NCBI RefSeq assembly: GCF_003254395.2
Contig: NC_037647.1
Coordinates: forward strand, 3,326,350-3,390,349
From: Apis mellifera
Lineage: Eukaryota; Arthropoda; Insecta; Hymenoptera; Apidae
Length of the DNA stretch: 64,000 bases
Direction of reading: 5' to 3'
In this document: positions 48,651 through 63,038 of the stretch, piece after piece
Layout of the letters: each line of letters begins with the position of its first letter
Numbering within the stretch: the stretch's first letter is position 1
Position numbers and translations under genes: made by a program
The notes under the pieces: model-generated
What the model saw: the letters and a program-made list of their open reading frames with translations, nothing else
What the model was told of the DNA's origin: nothing
Database searches by the model: none

Positions 48651-50668
48651 TTCAGCTTCGCCCCTGATCGCTGCTCGGGATAAGAAATTTTAACATGCTC
48701 GTGATTTTTCTCTTAACGATGACCGATAAAGAACATTACGGTAAATTCGAAGAAAAAAGTGGCCTAATTTTAAAGAGCAACACCTTGCAACCTTTGTGAA
48801 TCTTGGAACATAGTGGTATTAATGAATTTTGGAAAATGGAATAATGGAGCGATTTTTGAACAGTGTATATAAAGCATGGAGTAAGTATAAATTATATTAT
48901 TTCCATAATATTTCTAATATCGATTTTGAAATTTTTGATAAAGTTTAATATGTATACTACGTTGAAATAAATTGTATACAATTATTAATCTTAATAATAT
49001 TCTAATAATATTCATTTTTAATTCCCAGACAGACTGATCAATTAACGAGTCGGCACTCGAGTGAACTAATATAGCGCATATCTTGTTAACATTCGTGACA
49101 ACGATTCTTTGTATCACGTTTAAATCATCATTCCGACACGTAGTCGTCCGATCGAATAAGCTTTATGATATTAATATGTATATCGAAAAGTTAACAGTAC
49201 ATTACAAGAGTTGGCCAAGATTATTATGTCTAAGAACAATTCAAATACTGTTAACGATTCTCCGTACTTGTATAATAATAAGAAAATAATAAGAAAATAG
49301 ATACGATTCTTTCCTACGATGAAAGTTTCATTAAATAATGTATTCAATATATTTAGATATATTAATTCTAAATGTCTTGTCATTTAAAAAGGAAAATCTA
49401 TGCAACATTGATATTGAAAAAACTATCAAATGAATATATATATAAAGATATCTTAATCATAAGACAGTTACAAATCCTTGTTCTCGTCTTTAAAATCGAA
49501 CGGTATCATCGAAACGAAGAATCTCTCACGGGCGTTTAAGCCGAGCTCGAGCCGGGAAATTAACTCGAATTTTCGCGCGGTCGGGGATGCTCGCCGGTTG
49601 GACGAGCGTTGCATAGCCGTGAGAAGGCCGACGCGGTCGAAGCAGAACCGCAGACCGCGTCTGCGGTCTTTCCGCCGGCCCGTTCCGCTACTTTTTAGAC
49701 TTTCCTGCCACGGGCGCGATTATCGATCGACGCCGGTCGCGGCATCCGGACGCAGAATTAAGCCCTTGACCGCAAAACCGGCCTGGCCGATCGTCTTCCG
49801 TTTTAAAATCGATCGTTCCCCAATTTTCATCGCGCCACCTGCTCCTCCTTGTCTGTTTTGATGGTGGAGAGATAGGGTTATACGCAGGCGGTAGAACAGG
49901 ATGGAAAGTATTGTCCAGTGTTGTAGTAGTATCTAGTAATTTCTTTCTTTTTTTTTTTTTCTCTAGTAACATTACGTTTAATCTTCTATCTGTTAATATC
50001 TAGCATGACGGTATATAGATGGTAATGTAGATGGTTTTGTATCGACGTAATTCTTTCGTCCAAATGGGCGATGTATAATATAATTGGTAATGTGTCTAGT
50101 GATTCTAGAATCGTAATGAAGAAACACGTATGAAAAGTTATAAGAAGTAATAATAAAGCCATTTTATGGAGGGATACGAAGTAAATGTTTTATCATTCAA
50201 TTAGTTAGTTAGTGAAATTCTTCTGTTTTACCTGATAATTTTACGATCGTTGTTTGATAAGATGACGAATACGTGGAAACGTTTCGAGTAACTTTTCATT
50301 CAGTCTACACCGAGTTATATTTTATTATTACAGCCATAATGTAGCCTCTTACGAATGCGTTAAGAAGGATTGGAATAAACGATGATTTTATGAAAACTAA
50401 TTGTCGACAGAATCTCCGAATAACAGAGTATTGGAAATCAGGATCAATTTAAATATCCAAATAAAATAGATCGATCTCTATAAAGAAAATACAAATTTTA
50501 TTTAATAATCCTCTTAATCGTTTAATGCTCGATCGATATATACCGTGAAAATTGAAAAAGATTTCCAATCGATTTTCCTTCATCCACCTCCTCCTAGAAT
50601 CCTAATTTTCTTATACGATCGTTTTCAATCAACCTTGTATTAATCGTTAAATTGTCTCGCCGAATATT
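48651..50668. other. single-copy stretch between the two array copies
   Basis: This sequence is not repeated elsewhere in the window. It is AT-rich except for a CpG-rich island at 49,505-49,865. That island has a 127-codon plus-strand frame and overlapping minus-strand frames, none with a known domain, and a perfect 9-bp hairpin at 49,647-49,667. I see no gene. Confidence 0.55.
49647..49667. other. perfect GC-rich hairpin
   Basis: ACCGCAGAC, a 3-base loop CGC, then GTCTGCGGT, in the CpG-rich island. It could be a structured RNA element or a palindromic protein site. There is no T run after it on the plus strand beyond TCTTT. Confidence 0.7.
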
Positions 50669-53600
50669 AGCCCTTTCGAAACCATTCCAACTTTATTTGA
50701 ATAACATTTTTTATATTCTGAATAATAAACGAGATATTTAAGAAAAAAGAATAAGATGCCCTGAAATTCCATCTGAGCGATAGAAAAATTTTGTCCAAAA
50801 AGTCGACTTTGTATTAGGAGAACATGATACGAATAGGAGGTCTGACCTCCTTACAAATTTTTTAATTTTTCTATATCTATTAAACTATGGTTTTTCGCTA
50901 TAAGTGGCGTTAAGTACTTTTTATATAGGAAATTTTATGCTCCATCGATTGTGCTTTAAAAATACATTGATCGGTTAAAAAAAATTGAAAGTTTTGTGCT
51001 GAAAGCTCTTTATTGCGTAACCTATTAAAAAAAATGAGAGCGTCAGACATATAGCCCTTTTCGAAACCCATTCAAACTTTTTAATTTGAAACATTTTTTT
51101 AATATCTGAAATAAATAAACCGAAAAGATATTTTAAGAAAAAGAAATAAGATACCTGAAATTCCCTGAGCGATTCAGAAAATTTTTTGTCCAAAAAGTCG
51201 ACTTTGTTAGGAGAACATATACGATAGGAGGTCGAACCTCCTACAAATTTTTAATTTTGCTATATCTTTTAAAACTAATGGTATTTCGCTATAAGTGGCG
51301 TTAATACTGTTTTTATAGGAAATTTTATTGCTCCATCGATTGGTGCCATTTAAAAAAATACATTGTTATCGGTAAAAAAAATAAAGTTGTGCTTGAAAAC
51401 GCTCTTTATTGGTCAACTATTAAAAAAATGACGAGCGTCAGAACATTAGCCCTTTTCGAAACCATTCACTTTTATTTTGAAACATTTTTAATATTCTGCA
51501 ATAATAAACGAAGATATTGTAAGAAAAAAAGAATAAGATCCCTGAAATTCCCTGAGCGATTAGGAAAAATTTTGTCCAAAAAGTTCGATTTTGTATTAGG
51601 AGGAACCATGATCGATAGGAAGTCGACCTCCTACAAATTTTACATTTTGCTATAGCTTTTAAACTAATGGTTTTTTCGCATATTAAGTTGGGTTAATACT
51701 TTTTATAGGAAAATTTTATGCTCCATCGATTTGTGTTGCTTTAAAAAAATACATGTTATCGGTTAAAAAAATATAAGTTTGTGCTTGAAAGCTCTTTTTG
51801 GTCAACTATTAAAAAAAATGAGAGCGATCAGAATATAGCCCTTCTCGAAAACCATTCAACTTTTATTGAAACATTTTTTAATATTCTGAAAATAAACGAG
51901 ATAATTTAGAAAAAAGAATAAGATCCTGAAATTTCCTGAGCGATAGAAAAATTTTGTTCAAAAAAGTCGACTTTGTATTAGTGAGAACATGATACGATTC
52001 AGTGGATGGTCGACTCCTACAATTTTTAATTATTTGCTATATTCTTTAAACTAATGGTTTTTCGCTATAAGTGGGTTAATACTTTTTATAATAGAAATTT
52101 ATGTCCAATCGGATTGGTGCTTTTAAAAAATACATATTATCGGTTAAAAAAAATAAAGTTGTGCTTGAATAAGCTCTTTATTGGGTCAACCTATTAAAAA
52201 AAATGAGAGCGTCGAATATAGCCTTTCCGAAACCATTCAACTTTTATTTGAAACATTTTTTAATATTCTGAATAATAAACAGATATTTAAGAAAAAAGAA
52301 TAAGATCCTGAAATATTCCTGAGCGGATTAGAAAAATTTTTTGCCAAAAGTCGACTTTGTATTAGGAGAAATTGATTACGATAGGAGGTGCGAACCTCCT
52401 ACAAATTTTTTAATTTTTGCTATATCTTTTAAACTAATGTTTTTCGCTATAAGTGGTGTTAATACTTTTTATAGGAAATTATTTGCTCCATCGATTTGGT
52501 GCTTTTTAAAAAATACATGTGTTATCGGTAAAAAAAAATAAAGTTGTGCTTAAAAAGCTCTTTTACTTGTCAAACCTATTTGAAAAGAAATGAGGAGCGT
52601 CAAGAATATAGCCTTTCAACCATTTCAACTTTTATTTGAAACATGTTTTTAATATTCTGAATAATAAACGAAGATATTTAAGAAAAAAGAAATAAGATCC
52701 CTGAAATTTCCCTGAGCGATAGAAAATTTTGTGCCCAAAAAGTCGACTTTGTATTTAGCGAGAAACATGATTACGATAGGAGGTCGACCTCTGACAAATT
52801 TTATTATTGCATTATTTCTTTTAAACTAATGTTTTTCGCTATAAGGGGGTTTAATACTTTATTTATAGGAAATTTTATGCTCCATCGGATTGGTGCTTTA
52901 AAAATACATGTGTATCGGTAAAAAAAATTAAAGTTGTGCTTGAAAAGCTCTTTATTTTGGTCAACCTATAAAAAAATAGAGCGTCACACAATATAGCCCT
53001 TTTCGAAGAACCATTCAACTTTTATTTGAAAACATTTTTTAATATTGTGGAATAATAAACGAGATATTTAAGAAAAAAAGAATAAGATCCCTGAATTCCT
53101 GGAGCGATAGAAATTTTTGGCCAAAAAAGTCGACTTATGTATTAGGAGAAAATGATCATAGAGAGGTCGACCTCCTACAATTTTTAATTTTTGCTATATC
53201 TTTTAAAACTAATGGTTTTCGCTAATAAGTGGTTTAATACTTTTATAGGAATTTTTGCTCCATCGATTTGGTGCTTAAAAAATACATGTCTATCGGTTAA
53301 AAAAATAAAGTTTGCTGCTTGAAAAGTCTTCTTTATTGGTCAACCTATTAAAAAAATGACGAGCGTCAGAATTAAGCCTTTCGAAAAAAAATCCATTCAA
53401 ACTTTTATTGAAACATTTTTTATATTCTGAATAATAACGAGATATTTTAAGATAAAGAATAAGATCCTGAAATTTCCCTGAGCGATAAAAAATTTTTGCC
53501 AAAGAAGTCGACTTTGTAGTTAGGGAAGGAACATTATACGATAGGAGTCGACCTCCTACAAATTATTAATTTTTGCTATATCTTTAAAACTAATGGTTTT

Positions 53601-56600
53601 TTTCGCTTATTAAGAGGGTTTAGATACTTTTTATAGGAAATTTTATTGCTCCATCGATTGGTGCTCTTAAAAATACAATGTTATCGTTAAAAAAATAAAG
53701 TTGTGGTTTCAAAAGGCTCTCATTATTTGGTCAACTATTAAGAAGAACATTGAGAGCTTCAGAATATAGCCCTCTTCGAAACATTTCAAATTTTATTTGA
53801 AAACATTTTTTAATATCTGAATAATAAACGACATATTATAGGAAAAAAGAAGTAAGATCCCTGAAATTCCCTGAGCGATAGAAAAATTTTTGTCCAAAAA
53901 GTCGACTTTGTTATTAGGAGAAACATGATACGATAGGGAGGTCGACCTCCTACAAATTATTAATTTTGCTATATCTTTTAAACTATATGCGTTTTTTTCG
54001 CCTATAAAGGGTTAATAACTTTTTTATAGAGAAATTTGTATGCTCCATCGATTTGGTGCTTTTAAAAAATACATGTTATCGGTATAAAAAAGTAAGTCTG
54101 TTGCTTGAAAAGCTCTTTTATTGGATAACCTATTGAAAAAAATGAGACGCGTCAGAATATAAGCCCTTTCGAAACCATTCAACTTTTATTTTGACAACAT
54201 TTTTTTAATATTTGAATAATAAACGAGATATTTAAGAAAAAAGAAAGAATTCCCTGAAATTTCCCTGAGCGATAGAAAATTTTGTCCAAAAGTCGACTTT
54301 GTATAGGAGAACATGATACGATAGGAGGTGACCTCCTAACAATTTTTAATTTTTGCTATATCTTTTAAAACTAATGGTTTTTCGCATATAAGAGGCGTTA
54401 TACTTTTTTATAGGAAAATTTTATGCTCCATCGATTGTGCTTTAAAAATCATGTTATCGGTAAAAAAATTTAAAAGTTTTGTGCTTCAAAAGCTCTTTTT
54501 GGTCAAACATTAAAGAATTGAGAGCGTCCAGAATATAGCCCTTTCGAAACCTTCAACTTTTATTTGAACATTTTTTAATATTCTGAAAATAAAACGAGAT
54601 ATTTAAGAAAAAAGACATAAGCATCCCATGAAATTCCCTGAGCGATAGAAAAAATTTTTGTCCAAAAGTCGGACTTTGTATTCTAGGAGATAATGATTAC
54701 GATAGGAGGTCGACCTCCTACAATTAATTAATTTTTGCTATATATCTTTTTAAAGACTAATTGGTTTTTCGCTATAGAGTGGTTAATACTTTTGTATAGG
54801 AAATTTTATGCTCCATCGATTGTGCTTTAAAAATACATGTTATCGGTTAAAAAAAAATAAAGTTGTGCTTGAAAAGGCTCTTTATTTGGTCAACCTATTA
54901 AAAAAATGAGAGCGTTCAAACATAGCCCTTTCGGAAACATTTCAACTTTTATTGAAACATTTTTTTAATATTCTGAATAATAAACGAGATACTTAAAGAA
55001 AAAGAATTAAGATCCCTGAATTCCCTGAGCGATAGAAAAATTTTTGTCCAAAAAGATCGATTTTGTATTGGAGACATTGATAGATAGTGAGGTCGAACCT
55101 CCTACAAAATTTTTAATTTTTGTATATCTTATATTAATGACTAATGGTTTTGCGCTATAAGTGGGTTAATACCTTTTTTATAGGAAATTTTATGCCATCG
55201 ATTGGTGCTTTAAAAAATACATGTTTATCGGTAACAAAAAAATAAGTTTGCTTGAAAAGCTCCTTTATTGGTCAACCTATTAAAAAAATGATGGAGCGTC
55301 AGCTATATAGCCCTTTCGAAACCATTTCAACTTTTATTTGAAACATTTTTTAATATTCTGATAATAAACGAGATATTAGAAAAAAAGAATAAGGATCCCT
55401 GAAATCCTGAGCGATAGAAAAATTTTTGTCCAAAAAGTCGACTTCTGTATTAGAGGGAGAACTGAACGATAGGAGGTCGACCTTCCTAAAATTTTTAATT
55501 TTTGCGTATATCTTTAAAACTAATGGTTTTTCGCGTATAAGTGGGTTAATACTTTTTTATAGGAAATTTTATGCTCCATCGAATTGGTGCTTGTAAAAAA
55601 TACATGTTATCGGTAAAAAAAATAAGTTGTGCTTGAAAAGCTCTTTATGAAACCTATTAAAAAAATGAGAGCGTCAGATATTTAGCCCATTTCGAAACTC
55701 ATTCAACTTTTATTCTTGAAACATTTTTAATACTGAATAATAAACGAGTAGTTTAAGAAAAAAGGAATAATGATCCCTTGAAATTCCACTGAGCGATAGA
55801 AAGAATTTTTGTCCAAAAGAGTCGACTTTGTATAGGAGAACATGTATTACGATAGGAGGTTCGATCGAAAAATTTTTCCGAGAAATGACGTTCAAAATTC
55901 TCGGATCCCTAAATTTCTTAGAAATGACGTTCCAAATTCTTGAGAATTTCTAAATTTCTTTGGAGTGTACGTGAATTGTGGAAATTTTCGAATTTTTCGA
56001 ACGACGAATTTGTTGGCCGAAAATTCTATTTTGTATTAGCGACATGATTACGATAGGAGTCGTTTTGAAAAATTTTTCTTAGGAACACTGACGTCAAATT
56101 GCTCTGAATTTTAAATTTCTTGGAAATGACGTTCAAATTTCTGGAATTTTTAGAGCTTTCTTGGAATGACGTCAAAATTCTGAGAATTTCTAAATTTCTT
56201 GGAAATGACGTTCAAATCTTGGAATATTTTAAACTTCTCTGGAAATACGTCGAATTCTTGGAGAATTTATCCAAATGTTCGAACCAAGAAAACTTTTGTC
56301 ATAGATTCGATTTTTATTAGGAAAACATAATGTGACAGTGAGGTCGTGTTTAAAAAAAATTTTCCATTGAATTTTAACAGTCTTGCGAAATTCACGTTGT
56401 ATTCAATTCCGAATTTTGACTTCTTGGAACATGACCTCTAATTCTTGGAATTTTTGTAAAACTATAGATGAATGGAACGGAAATTTTAATCCACTTTCAC
56501 TTTGTATCAGACATAAATAAAATAAGAAGCATGTTTTATTTTTTATCTTATACTTACCATTTCGATACTTACCTTTTACCGATATCATTTTTTTACATTT

Positions 56601-57518
56601 TTTAGGATTTTTAACATTTTTTACTTAAATCTATATATTTACCATTTCCATACTCACCTTTTTTGCTATCATTTTTTTACATTTTTTAAGATTTTTAAAT
56701 TTTTTTTACTTAAATTATATATTTTTATATTATCTTTTATTTTTAATATATACTTACTCTTACAATAAACGCTGCCAATTTTTTGTAATACTAAACGTTC
56801 TAATATCGATTTTTTATTTTTGTAAGAGAGTCTCAATGTTTTTAAAGAATGATTACAATTAATTTATTGTTTCATTTTCGAATAGGAAAATTTAAAGTAT
56901 TTTATTTTGATTTAATCTTCCTTTTATCGGTGTTTTTCAAATTTTTAAAGAAAACTTGTAATTAATTATCCATTCTAATTTTAAAGATTCTATAAAGTTT
57001 TAAAAAATTTCTTACAGAGAAATACGATTATATTGAGAATAATCTAATGAATATTACATTTACTCGTTAATAATAACGATTACATAAGTCGTAATTTTCA
57101 CAATATATAAAAGGAAATATTATATATACAAAATAAAATATAAAATCTAATATTTAATCGAACTACTACGTGTCAACTAATTGTGTAAATTCAACTAACG
57201 ATATGATGACCTTACTGCAACTCGTGATTCAATAAACCAGCAACCATTCAAAGATCGTACTTAATCTATATTCCTACGCGAACAAATTCAAACTTGGCTT
57301 GTAACATTAATTTTGTGAGGAGTTAATGTAAATGAATCATTCTCGTACGTTATGTTACATTGACGCTGCTATGTCGAAAGAATTTGTTAATGATCTTGGA
57401 AATTATATCGAACTGCCTTGTCGTCGATAAGTGATCAGAAATTCCCTTGGATCCATCTCGCAGACATTTAATACCATGTTAATCCTTCCTTGGAAGCTAC
57501 ATTAACTCACGCCAGTCT
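50669..57518. repeat. indel-riddled second copy of the 374-bp array and its right flank
   Basis: The copy begins abruptly inside a 374-bp unit at TTAGCCCTTTCGAAACC. It runs through about fourteen units (apparent period about 386 because of insertions), then the TGACGTCA minisatellite (55,870-56,280), the TACTTACC border (56,550-56,575) and the flank. It ends at CACGCCAGTCT (57,518), matching 48,650. Compared with 43,608-48,650, most differences are one-base gains or losses, many within runs of A or T, with few substitutions. A natural repeat would show mainly substitutions. This looks like unpolished single-molecule sequence. Confidence 0.85.
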
Positions 57519-57593
57519 ACACTCTCCATTAAATATTTACCTATGTGTAATATTTTTTCTGACTGTAAAAAATTTCTTTTTCAAATTCCTTCC
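57517..57593. repeat. short sequence also found at 61,079-61,151
   Basis: ACACTCTCCATTAAAT and the following bases to AAATTCCTTCC recur, with small indels, at 61,081-61,151. There they run directly into the inverted arm. Here they run into the N gap. Confidence 0.85.
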
Positions 57594-57618
57594 NNNNNNN
57601 NNNNNNNNNNNNNNNNNN
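57594..57618. other. assembly gap of 25 N
   Basis: Twenty-five N characters. A fixed short N run of this kind is a placeholder and not a measured length. Confidence 1.
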
Positions 57619-58901
57619 GGGAATTGTGAGCCATGAGGAGCGCTGCGGCCTCGGTAACGTGTCCCGCACGCGTAAAACGCGCCGCGCGCAGCGCAGCTTT
57701 CCAATTGGCACCGACGATTATTTCCCGAGTAATACGAGCGGTACTTCGGCCTGGCCAGGACCGTCCCCCTCGGACGTATAATAAACTAATAGTTTAAAAT
57801 ATAACGATCCGTCGGTGCTCCTTTATCGCTAATAGCTCAGCCCTCTTGGCAAAGATTTTTTGCGAGTCGAATCTCAACGATTCGAGTTTCTCGTATAGCG
57901 AAGGAGAGATTCTGAATTAAATGTAGGATGCGAAGTAGTCGGTGGACGGAATTTAAATGTTTGATTAATGTTGATTAAGAGATATGATAATCATAGCTCG
58001 GTGGAAACGATAAGGAGAGATTTTGATGCGCGTGTAATGGGTGGTAGATGGTAGAATCGATAAAGGTAGAAATTCTCTACTCGTGAGTCAGTTGAGAATT
58101 TAATGTGAGTTTAAAAATAGAGGGATGAGATACAAGATTCTGAATGCCAAGTAGAATATATGTGAGTGATAGATGACAAAAATTCTGATTTCATTCAAGA
58201 TGGATCGTAGATTAATTGTAAAAGTGGATTAGTGGATTGAAAATTTTAAGAGATAATTTTCTGATTGCTCTGATATCAGTCAAAGATAGTGAATTTTGTT
58301 ACGGATTGAATTGTATATCAATAGAATTTTAGTAGATAGATTGACGTTAAGTATACATGAAAATAAAGAGAGGATATTCCTATTGTGCGGAATAGATAAA
58401 GAATATTCGGTATAGTCGAAAAGAGATGGGAACATATTCAAGAGGAAAGAGATTTCTCGAAAAATAATCCGAAAGGGGCATATTCTTTCAAAAAGGAGGG
58501 GCAATATCGTTTCACGGAACGAATCGATCAAAGTCTTGGTTCCCCGGAAACCACGGCGACGGGCACGTCGTTCTTGAAAAGTGTACCGCGGAAGGTTAAG
58601 CCTGTCAATGACGGCCAAGTGAAAGTTGGACGTCTAGACGTATTTTTTCTAGAGCGACGGACGCACCAATTTTATTCCTGTCACACCGGCACCGTACCCG
58701 TCTGATTGACGTAGGTGTTGCACTGATTTCGTCTAAAAATAAGTGTCTGTATATGGAACGCGCGTGAAACATTCGCAGCGTGGCACGCTCCATTTATCCT
58801 CACGGACCAATTGGCACTCGATCGAGATTACAGAACGGATCGTGTTTAATGCACACGCCGTAAATTTGAAATATGGCGAAACGTGTGCGCGCCTCGGGGA
58901 A

Positions 58902-58942
<41 letters not shown>

Positions 58943-61078
58943 AAAGGAAGAGGAAGAGGAGAGAGAGAAACGAATAAAAATCAAGTAAGTTTGTTGTTAA
59001 TTATTTAACAACGATTAAATTTACTCGCAATTAAGATTTATTCACTACTATCTTCTCTCTTTTTTATCAGACGCTGTAACGGCGCTGTCCACAAAAGAAA
59101 AAAGAAAAAATAGAACAAATCGCGAACAACGGTTGAAGGTTCGTGCAATTTTCAACGAAGAGATATGCACGAGGCGTCGTCGCACTTCAAATATTGACCA
59201 ACACGCCGAACAGACTATTCTCACAACTCATTTCATAGCCACTCAAACCTCGACAATCCTCTCCACAAAGTCAGTCAGCAAATTAAGAAAAACCTGGCTA
59301 ACTAACGCTGGAAAAAAATCGGGCCACGTTTAAATCGTTCTACGAAGACGAAAACTCTTGAAGAAATCTTCGGATCGGCGTAATTGGTGCATCGAGTGTT
59401 CGAATAATCGCCTAGCTGTTCACCCTCAAGATATATTTTCTCCTAGTGTTAAGATACATATAAAATTTATATATTTATGTATTTATTTATGAAAATAAAA
59501 TGAAATTGAAAAAAGAATCTATCATTCATCAGAATCATTTATTTAACGTCCATAAAATTCAAAAAGTATTTAAAAAAAAAAATGAATAAACATTTTCGAT
59601 ATCACACATTTTTGCATTTTTGGACGTTAAATAATTGCTTCGAGTTTATTCTTATTCCAAACAAATTCTTCCCAATCCATCTTACAAATCCATCTTACAA
59701 TAATCCAATCCCTCTCAATTCTTATCACTAAACCACATTCTCCCGCCACCGTTCTCTTCCTACGAAATACAAAGCGAAGAAATATCAAACCCCTTCCCCC
59801 TGATTCTCTCTGTAGGGCATAAATCGCGGAAAGCTCGGCGATAACCGATTCCAGTCCTCCGTCCTTCGGCTCTTCTGCCCGCAATGGCCGAGGCTCGTTA
59901 CAACAGCGGCTCGCGACAGAGGTAAAAGTCGGATGTCTAGACGTGTTTACCCGCGGCGCAATCGCGGCTGCATTGCGACAACCTCGGATGGACGGGTGGC
60001 GAGTCGGTTTCCTCGTAAGTAACCGGCCGCCCGAGCGTGTTTCTCCACGGGGACATTGTGCAGCCGCGGCTCGTACGTGTCTCGCACGCGTAAAACGCGC
60101 GGCGCGCGCGCGCTTTCCAAATTGCACCGCGATTTCCCGAGAAATCGAGCCGACTTCGGCCTGCCAGGCACGTCCCCCGGACGTATATATATATATAAAA
60201 TATACGATCCGCGTGCTCTTTATCGCTCACCCTCTTGCAAAGATTTTTTGCGAGTCGAATCTCACATTCGACTCGTTAGCGAGGAGAGATTCTGAATTAA
60301 TTGAGGAATGCGAGATAGATCGGTGGACGGATTTAAATGTTGATTAATGTTGATTAAGAGATAGATCAGACTCGGTGGAAAACGATAGGAGAGATTTTGA
60401 TGCGGTGTATGTGGTAGATGGTAGATCGATAAAGGTAGAATTCTTACCGTGAGTCGTGAGATTTTAATGTGAGTTAAGAATAGAGGGATGAGATAAATGA
60501 TTCTGATGCAAGTAGAATATATTGTGAGGTGATAGATGACAAAATTCTGATTTCATTCAAAGATGGATCGTAAGATTATTGTAAAAGTGGATTAGTGGAT
60601 GAAATTTTAAGAAAATTTTCTGATTCTCTGATATCAGTCAAAGATAGTGAAATTTTGTTACGGATTGATTGTATATCATAGAATTTTAGTAGATAGATTG
60701 ACGTTAAGTCATTGAATTCGAGGAATTCTTGTGGGATAGATTAAAGAATATCGTTAAGAAAAGAGATTGGGAAATATTCAAAGATTCTTCGAGGACAAAA
60801 TATCCGAGGGCATATTCTTCAAAAAGGAGGGGCATATTCGTTTCACGGAACGAATCGATCAAAGTCTTGGTTCCCCGGAAACCACGGCGACGGGCACGTC
60901 GTTCTTGAAAAGTGTACGCGGAAGGTTAAGCCTGTCAATGACGGCCAAGTGAAAGTTGGACGTCTAGACGTATTTATTTCTTAGAGCGACGGACGCACCA
61001 ATTTTATTCCTGTCACACCGGCACCGTACCCGTCTGATTGACGTAGGTGTTGCACTGATTTCGTCTAAAAATAATCCT
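57619..61078. repeat. ~2.3-kb direct repeat, one full and one partial unit
   Basis: Sequence from 57,619 to about 58,740 recurs at about 60,050-61,075. GTTTCACGGAACGAATCGAT, for example, occurs at 58,509 and 60,840, 2,331 apart. The first copy carries many small indels (compare GCGAGTCGAATCTCA at about 57,861 and 60,250). The unit contains a CpG-rich block, (GA)n at 58,901-58,943, AT-rich spacers and the ACGTCTAGACGT motif. Open frames such as 59,133-59,333 (66 codons) and 59,943-60,347 lack known domains. They recur in the inverted arm only because the DNA is copied. Confidence 0.8.
58901..58943. repeat. (GA)n microsatellite
   Basis: A GA run with one GAAA interruption. Its inverted copy is at 62,991-63,034 and a third copy at about 63,957-64,000. 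Confidence 0.95.
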
Positions 61079-61149
61079 TTACACTCTCCATTAAATTTTA
61101 CCTATGTGTAATATTTTCTGACTGTAAAAAATTTCTTTTCAAATTCCTT

Positions 61150-62986
61150 CCTTGAATATTTTCCCAATCTCTTTTCTTAACGATATTCTTTAATCTATCC
61201 CACAAGAATTCCTCGAATTCAATGACTTAACGTCAATCTATCTACTAAAATTCTATGATATACAATCAATCCGTAACAAAATTTCACTATCTTTGACTGA
61301 TATCAGAGAATCAGAAAATTTTCTTAAAATTTCATCCACTAATCCACTTTTACAATAATCTTACGATCCATCTTTGAATGAAATCAGAATTTTGTCATCT
61401 ATCACCTCACAATATATTCTACTTGCATCAGAATCATTTATCTCATCCCTCTATTCTTAACTCACATTAAAATCTCACGACTCACGGTAAGAATTCTACC
61501 TTTATCGATCTACCATCTACCACATACACCGCATCAAAATCTTCCTATCGTTTTCCACCGAGTCTGATCTATCTCTTAATCAACATTAATCAACATTTAA
61601 ATCCGTCCACCGATCTATCTCGCATTCCTCAATTAATTCAGAATCTCTCCTCGCTAACGAGTCGAATGTGAGATTCGACTCGCAAAAAATCTTTGCAAGA
61701 GGGTGAGCGATAAAGAGCACGCGGATCGTATATTTTATATATATATATACGTCCGGGGGACGTGCCTGGCAGGCCGAAGTCGGCTCGATTTCTCGGGAAA
61801 TCGCGGTGCAATTTGGAAAGCGCGCGCGCGCCGCGCGTTTTACGCGTGCGAGACACGTACGAGCCGCGGCTGCACAATGTCCCCGTGGAGAAACACGCTC
61901 GGGCGGCCGGTTACTTACGAGGAAACCGACTCGCCACCCGTCCATCCGAGGTTGTCGCAATGCAGCCGCGATTGCGCCGCGGGTAAACACGTCTAGACAT
62001 CCGACTTTCACCTCTGTCGCGAGCCGCTGTTGTAACGAGCCTCGGCCATTGCGGGCAGAAGAGCCGAAGGACGGAGGACTGGAATCGGTTATCGCCGAGC
62101 TTTCCGCGATTATGCCCTACAGAGAGAATCAGGGGGAAGGGGTTTGATATTTCTTCGCTTTGTATTTCGTAGGAAGAGAACGGTGGCGGGAGAATGTGGT
62201 TTAGTGATAAGAATTGAGAGGGATTGGGATTATTGTAAGATGGATTTGTAAGATGGATTGGGAAGAATTTGTTTGGAATAAGAATAAACTCGAAGCAATT
62301 ATTTAACGTCCAAAAATGCAAAAATGTGTGATATCGAAAATGTTTATTCATTTTTTTTTTTTAAATACTTTTTGAATTTTATGGACGTTAAATAAATGAT
62401 TCTGATGAATGATAGATTCTTTTTTCAATTTCATTTTTATTTTCATAAATAAATACATAAATATATAAATTTAATATGTATCTTAACACTAGGAGAAAAT
62501 ATATCTTGAGGGTGAACAGCTAGGCGATTATTCGAACACTCGATGCACAATTACGCCGATCCGAAGATTTCTTCCAAGAGTTTTCGTCTTCGTAGAACGA
62601 TTTAAACGTGGCCCGATTTTTTTCCAGCGTTAGTTAGCCAGGTTTTTCTTAATTTGCTGACTGACTTTGTGGAGAGGATTGTCGAGGTTTGAGTGGCTAT
62701 GAAATGAGTTGTGAGAATAGTCTGTTCGGCGTGTTGGTCAATATTTGAAGTGCGACGACGCCTCGTGCATATCTCTTCGTTGAAAATTGCACGAACCTTC
62801 AACCGTTGTCGCGATTTGTTCTATTTTTTCTTTTTTCTTTTTGTGGACAGCGCCGTTACAGCGTCTGATAAAAAAGAGAGAAGATAGTAGTGAATAAATC
62901 TTAATTGCGAGTAAATTTAATCGTTGTTAAATAATTAACAACAAACTTACTTGATTTTTATTCGTTTCTCTCTCTCCCTCTTCCTC

Positions 62987-63038
<52 letters not shown>

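Noticed and set aside
59627..60127. 166-codon Arg/Ala-rich frame and its antisense partners
   Set aside because: Frames on both strands are open because the block is GC-rich, none has a domain, and the copies match only through DNA duplication.
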